A model generated the notes under the pieces. The model was given only the letters and a program-made list of their open reading frames with translations, did not search any database and was not told where the DNA came from. From positions 62,001 through 126,000 of the forward strand of contig JAEPMA010000002.1 of the NCBI GenBank assembly GCA_017644185.1: a DNA stretch of 64,000 nucleotides, given 5' to 3'. Origin of the DNA: Rhodospirillales bacterium. Lineage in GTDB: Bacteria; Pseudomonadota; Alphaproteobacteria; Rhodospirillales; Casp-alpha2. How positions within the stretch are numbered: position 1 is the first letter of the stretch; every line of letters starts with the position of its first letter. This document shows positions 62,848-64,000 of this stretch, in pieces. The position numbers and the translations under genes are program-made.

Positions 62848-63954
62848 ATGAGAGGTGACAGCGCTACTGGCCTTAGTCTCAGCGGAATCTCGCACGCCTT
62901 TGGGAAAAATCGCGTACTCGACAATGTCAGCGTCGATGTCGCGCCCGGCGAGCTTGTTTGTCTTTTGGGGCCGAGTGGCTGCGGCAAAACGACGCTTCTT
63001 CGGATCGCTGCCGGACTGGAACCGCTGCAGACCGGCCGTGTCGCCATCGATGGCGTTGCTATCGCAGAAGGCGGCAAGGCGGGGGAATTGCCGCCGGAAC
63101 GTCGCGGCATCGGCTTGATGTTTCAGGACTACGCCTTGTTTCCGCACCGCAACGTCCGCGACAACATCGCTTTCGGCATCGACAAGAAAAAAGGCGGACG
63201 GCGCGCCGACTGGATCGACGACGCGCTTGCCCAGATGGGTCTGACGAATCATGCCGACGCGTATCCGCACACGCTTTCGGGTGGACAGCAACAACGCGTC
63301 GCATTGATCCGCGCGTTGGCGCCGGGACCGAATATTCTGCTTTTGGACGAACCGTTCTCCGGCTTGGATGTCGGACGACGCGCTCAGATCCGTGCCGACA
63401 CCCTGGATTTCGTAAAGAAGACGGGGGTCGCAGCACTGATGGTGACGCACGATCCGGAAGAGGCGATGTTCATGGCCGATCGCATCTTCGTGATGAACGA
63501 CGGCCGTGTGGTTCAGTCCGGCTCGCCGGTGGACCTCTATTTCCAACCCGCAAATGCTTTTGTCGCCGAGTTGTTCGGACCGGTGAACCGCTTCGTGGGC
63601 ACCGTCCACGACGGTTCAGTGGAAACACCATTGGGGAAGTTCAACGCCGGCACACTCGCCGAAGGATCCGCGGCCGAAGTCATGATCCGGCCCGAGGCTT
63701 TTCGACTTTCGACCGAAGACAGCGAACCAAAACCAATGCCCGGTGATCCGGACGACCTGGTCGTTGTCTCCCAGCCCTTAGAAGTGCTGACCGCACGCCC
63801 ACTCGGCCGGTCGTCATATCTGTTGCTTTCAATCGGCAACGGCTGTTCGGTCGAAACACGCATTCCGGGGGCATTTCTGCCAGGGGCCGGATCCATGGTA
63901 AGAGCTGGTATCAATCCCCGCCTCGCCCACGTGTTCGCCGCCGCAGCCCGGTAA
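62848..63954 (+). CDS. Ferric iron ABC transporter ATPase, FbpC-type
   Basis: A 368-residue ATP-binding subunit. Walker A GPSGCGKTT is at residues 41-49, the Q-loop in MFQDYALFPHRNV, the signature LSGGQQQRVALIRAL and Walker B ILLLDEPFSGLD. The C-terminal part is a TOBE-like regulatory domain (VMIRPEAFRL...). GAGG precedes the ATG. It is the last gene of the iron operon visible in the window. Confidence 0.92.
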   Translation: MRGDSATGLSLSGISHAFGKNRVLDNVSVDVAPGELVCLLGPSGCGKTTLLRIAAGLEPLQTGRVAIDGVAIAEGGKAGELPPERRGIGLMFQDYALFPHRNVRDNIAFGIDKKKGGRRADWIDDALAQMGLTNHADAYPHTLSGGQQQRVALIRALAPGPNILLLDEPFSGLDVGRRAQIRADTLDFVKKTGVAALMVTHDPEEAMFMADRIFVMNDGRVVQSGSPVDLYFQPANAFVAELFGPVNRFVGTVHDGSVETPLGKFNAGTLAEGSAAEVMIRPEAFRLSTEDSEPKPMPGDPDDLVVVSQPLEVLTARPLGRSSYLLLSIGNGCSVETRIPGAFLPGAGSMVRAGINPRLAHVFAAAAR

Positions 63955-63959
63955 AGTTT

Positions 63960-63990
63960 GCCGGGGCCGGTCGTTTTTGACTGCCCCGGC
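63960..63990 (+). other. Inverted repeat after the iron ABC operon
   Basis: GCCGGGGC (63960-63967) and GCCCCGGC (63983-63990) form a perfect 8-bp stem with a 15-base loop just after the ATPase stop. There is no U-run directly after it, so its action as a terminator is uncertain. Confidence 0.4.
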
Positions 63991-64000
63991 GCCGTACAGA

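Noticed and set aside
1-64000. CRISPR arrays, tRNA or rRNA genes, insertion sequences, prophage
   Set aside because: No regularly spaced repeats, no cloverleaf-like segments in the few gaps, and no transposase or phage genes were recognised.

Overview
This is a 64 kb chromosomal window from a high-GC alphaproteobacterium, most likely of the Rhodospirillales type. That placement is an inference from gene content and order: a CckA-type hybrid kinase next to recA and alaS, a FliX assembly regulator, a DUF6468 protein between fliM and motE, a one-cysteine DksA, and a three-part pntAA/pntAB/pntB transhydrogenase. Coding density is very high. I saw no rRNA, tRNA, CRISPR array, insertion sequence or prophage.

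Left part (1-33 kb), metabolism and housekeeping: transhydrogenase genes (pntB cut by the window edge); a creatinase with all catalytic residues; a RidA protein; a cyclic-nucleotide-binding protein; an ABC1/AarF kinase; a PepF peptidase coupled to an alpha/beta hydrolase; a long-chain acyl-CoA ligase; a ZIP metal transporter; a haloacetate-dehalogenase-like hydrolase; four small-molecule carriers; a nucleotide-sugar epimerase; a fused indolepyruvate ferredoxin oxidoreductase behind a perfect dyad; pyruvate kinase; MeaB; a secreted cyclophilin; a MoxR / MscS-like channel / VWA operon; an MFS carrier divergent from an AraC regulator; and alaS.

Middle part (33-57.5 kb), flagellar and cell-cycle cluster: a minus-strand series runs flgB-flgC-fliE-fliQ-fliR-flhB-cckA-recA-alaS. 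A short plus-strand set (fhlB-like gene, small acidic gene, fliO, fliP) diverges from it. A minus-strand motor operon follows: fliL-fliM-DUF6468-motE-cheY-motB-like-motB-large TPR gene. The plus-strand set flgF-flgG-flgA-flgH starts from a sigma-54-type promoter and ends at a strong terminator. A small hypothetical gene, dksA and fliX close the region. flgI, motA, fliF/G/N and flagellin are not in the window. CckA (through CtrA) and FliX (through FlbD and sigma-54) are the expected regulators, and candidate sites for both routes are visible.

Right part (57.5-64 kb), iron acquisition: two Fur-box-like sites precede a plus-strand operon encoding a secreted DUF4856 protein, a membrane fatty-acid-hydroxylase/sterol-desaturase domain fused in frame to an FbpA-like ferric-iron-binding protein, an FbpB-type permease and an FbpC-type ATPase. 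The fusion has an internal ATG with a good ribosome-binding site directly before a signal peptide, so one reading frame may give both a fused and a free binding protein. This is the most unusual feature of the window.

Other items worth attention are a stator pair in which one MotB-like protein lacks the proton-binding aspartate, a large periplasmic beta/TPR protein encoded with it, recurring short leader motifs before flagellar genes, and two copies of a double-hairpin intergenic repeat.
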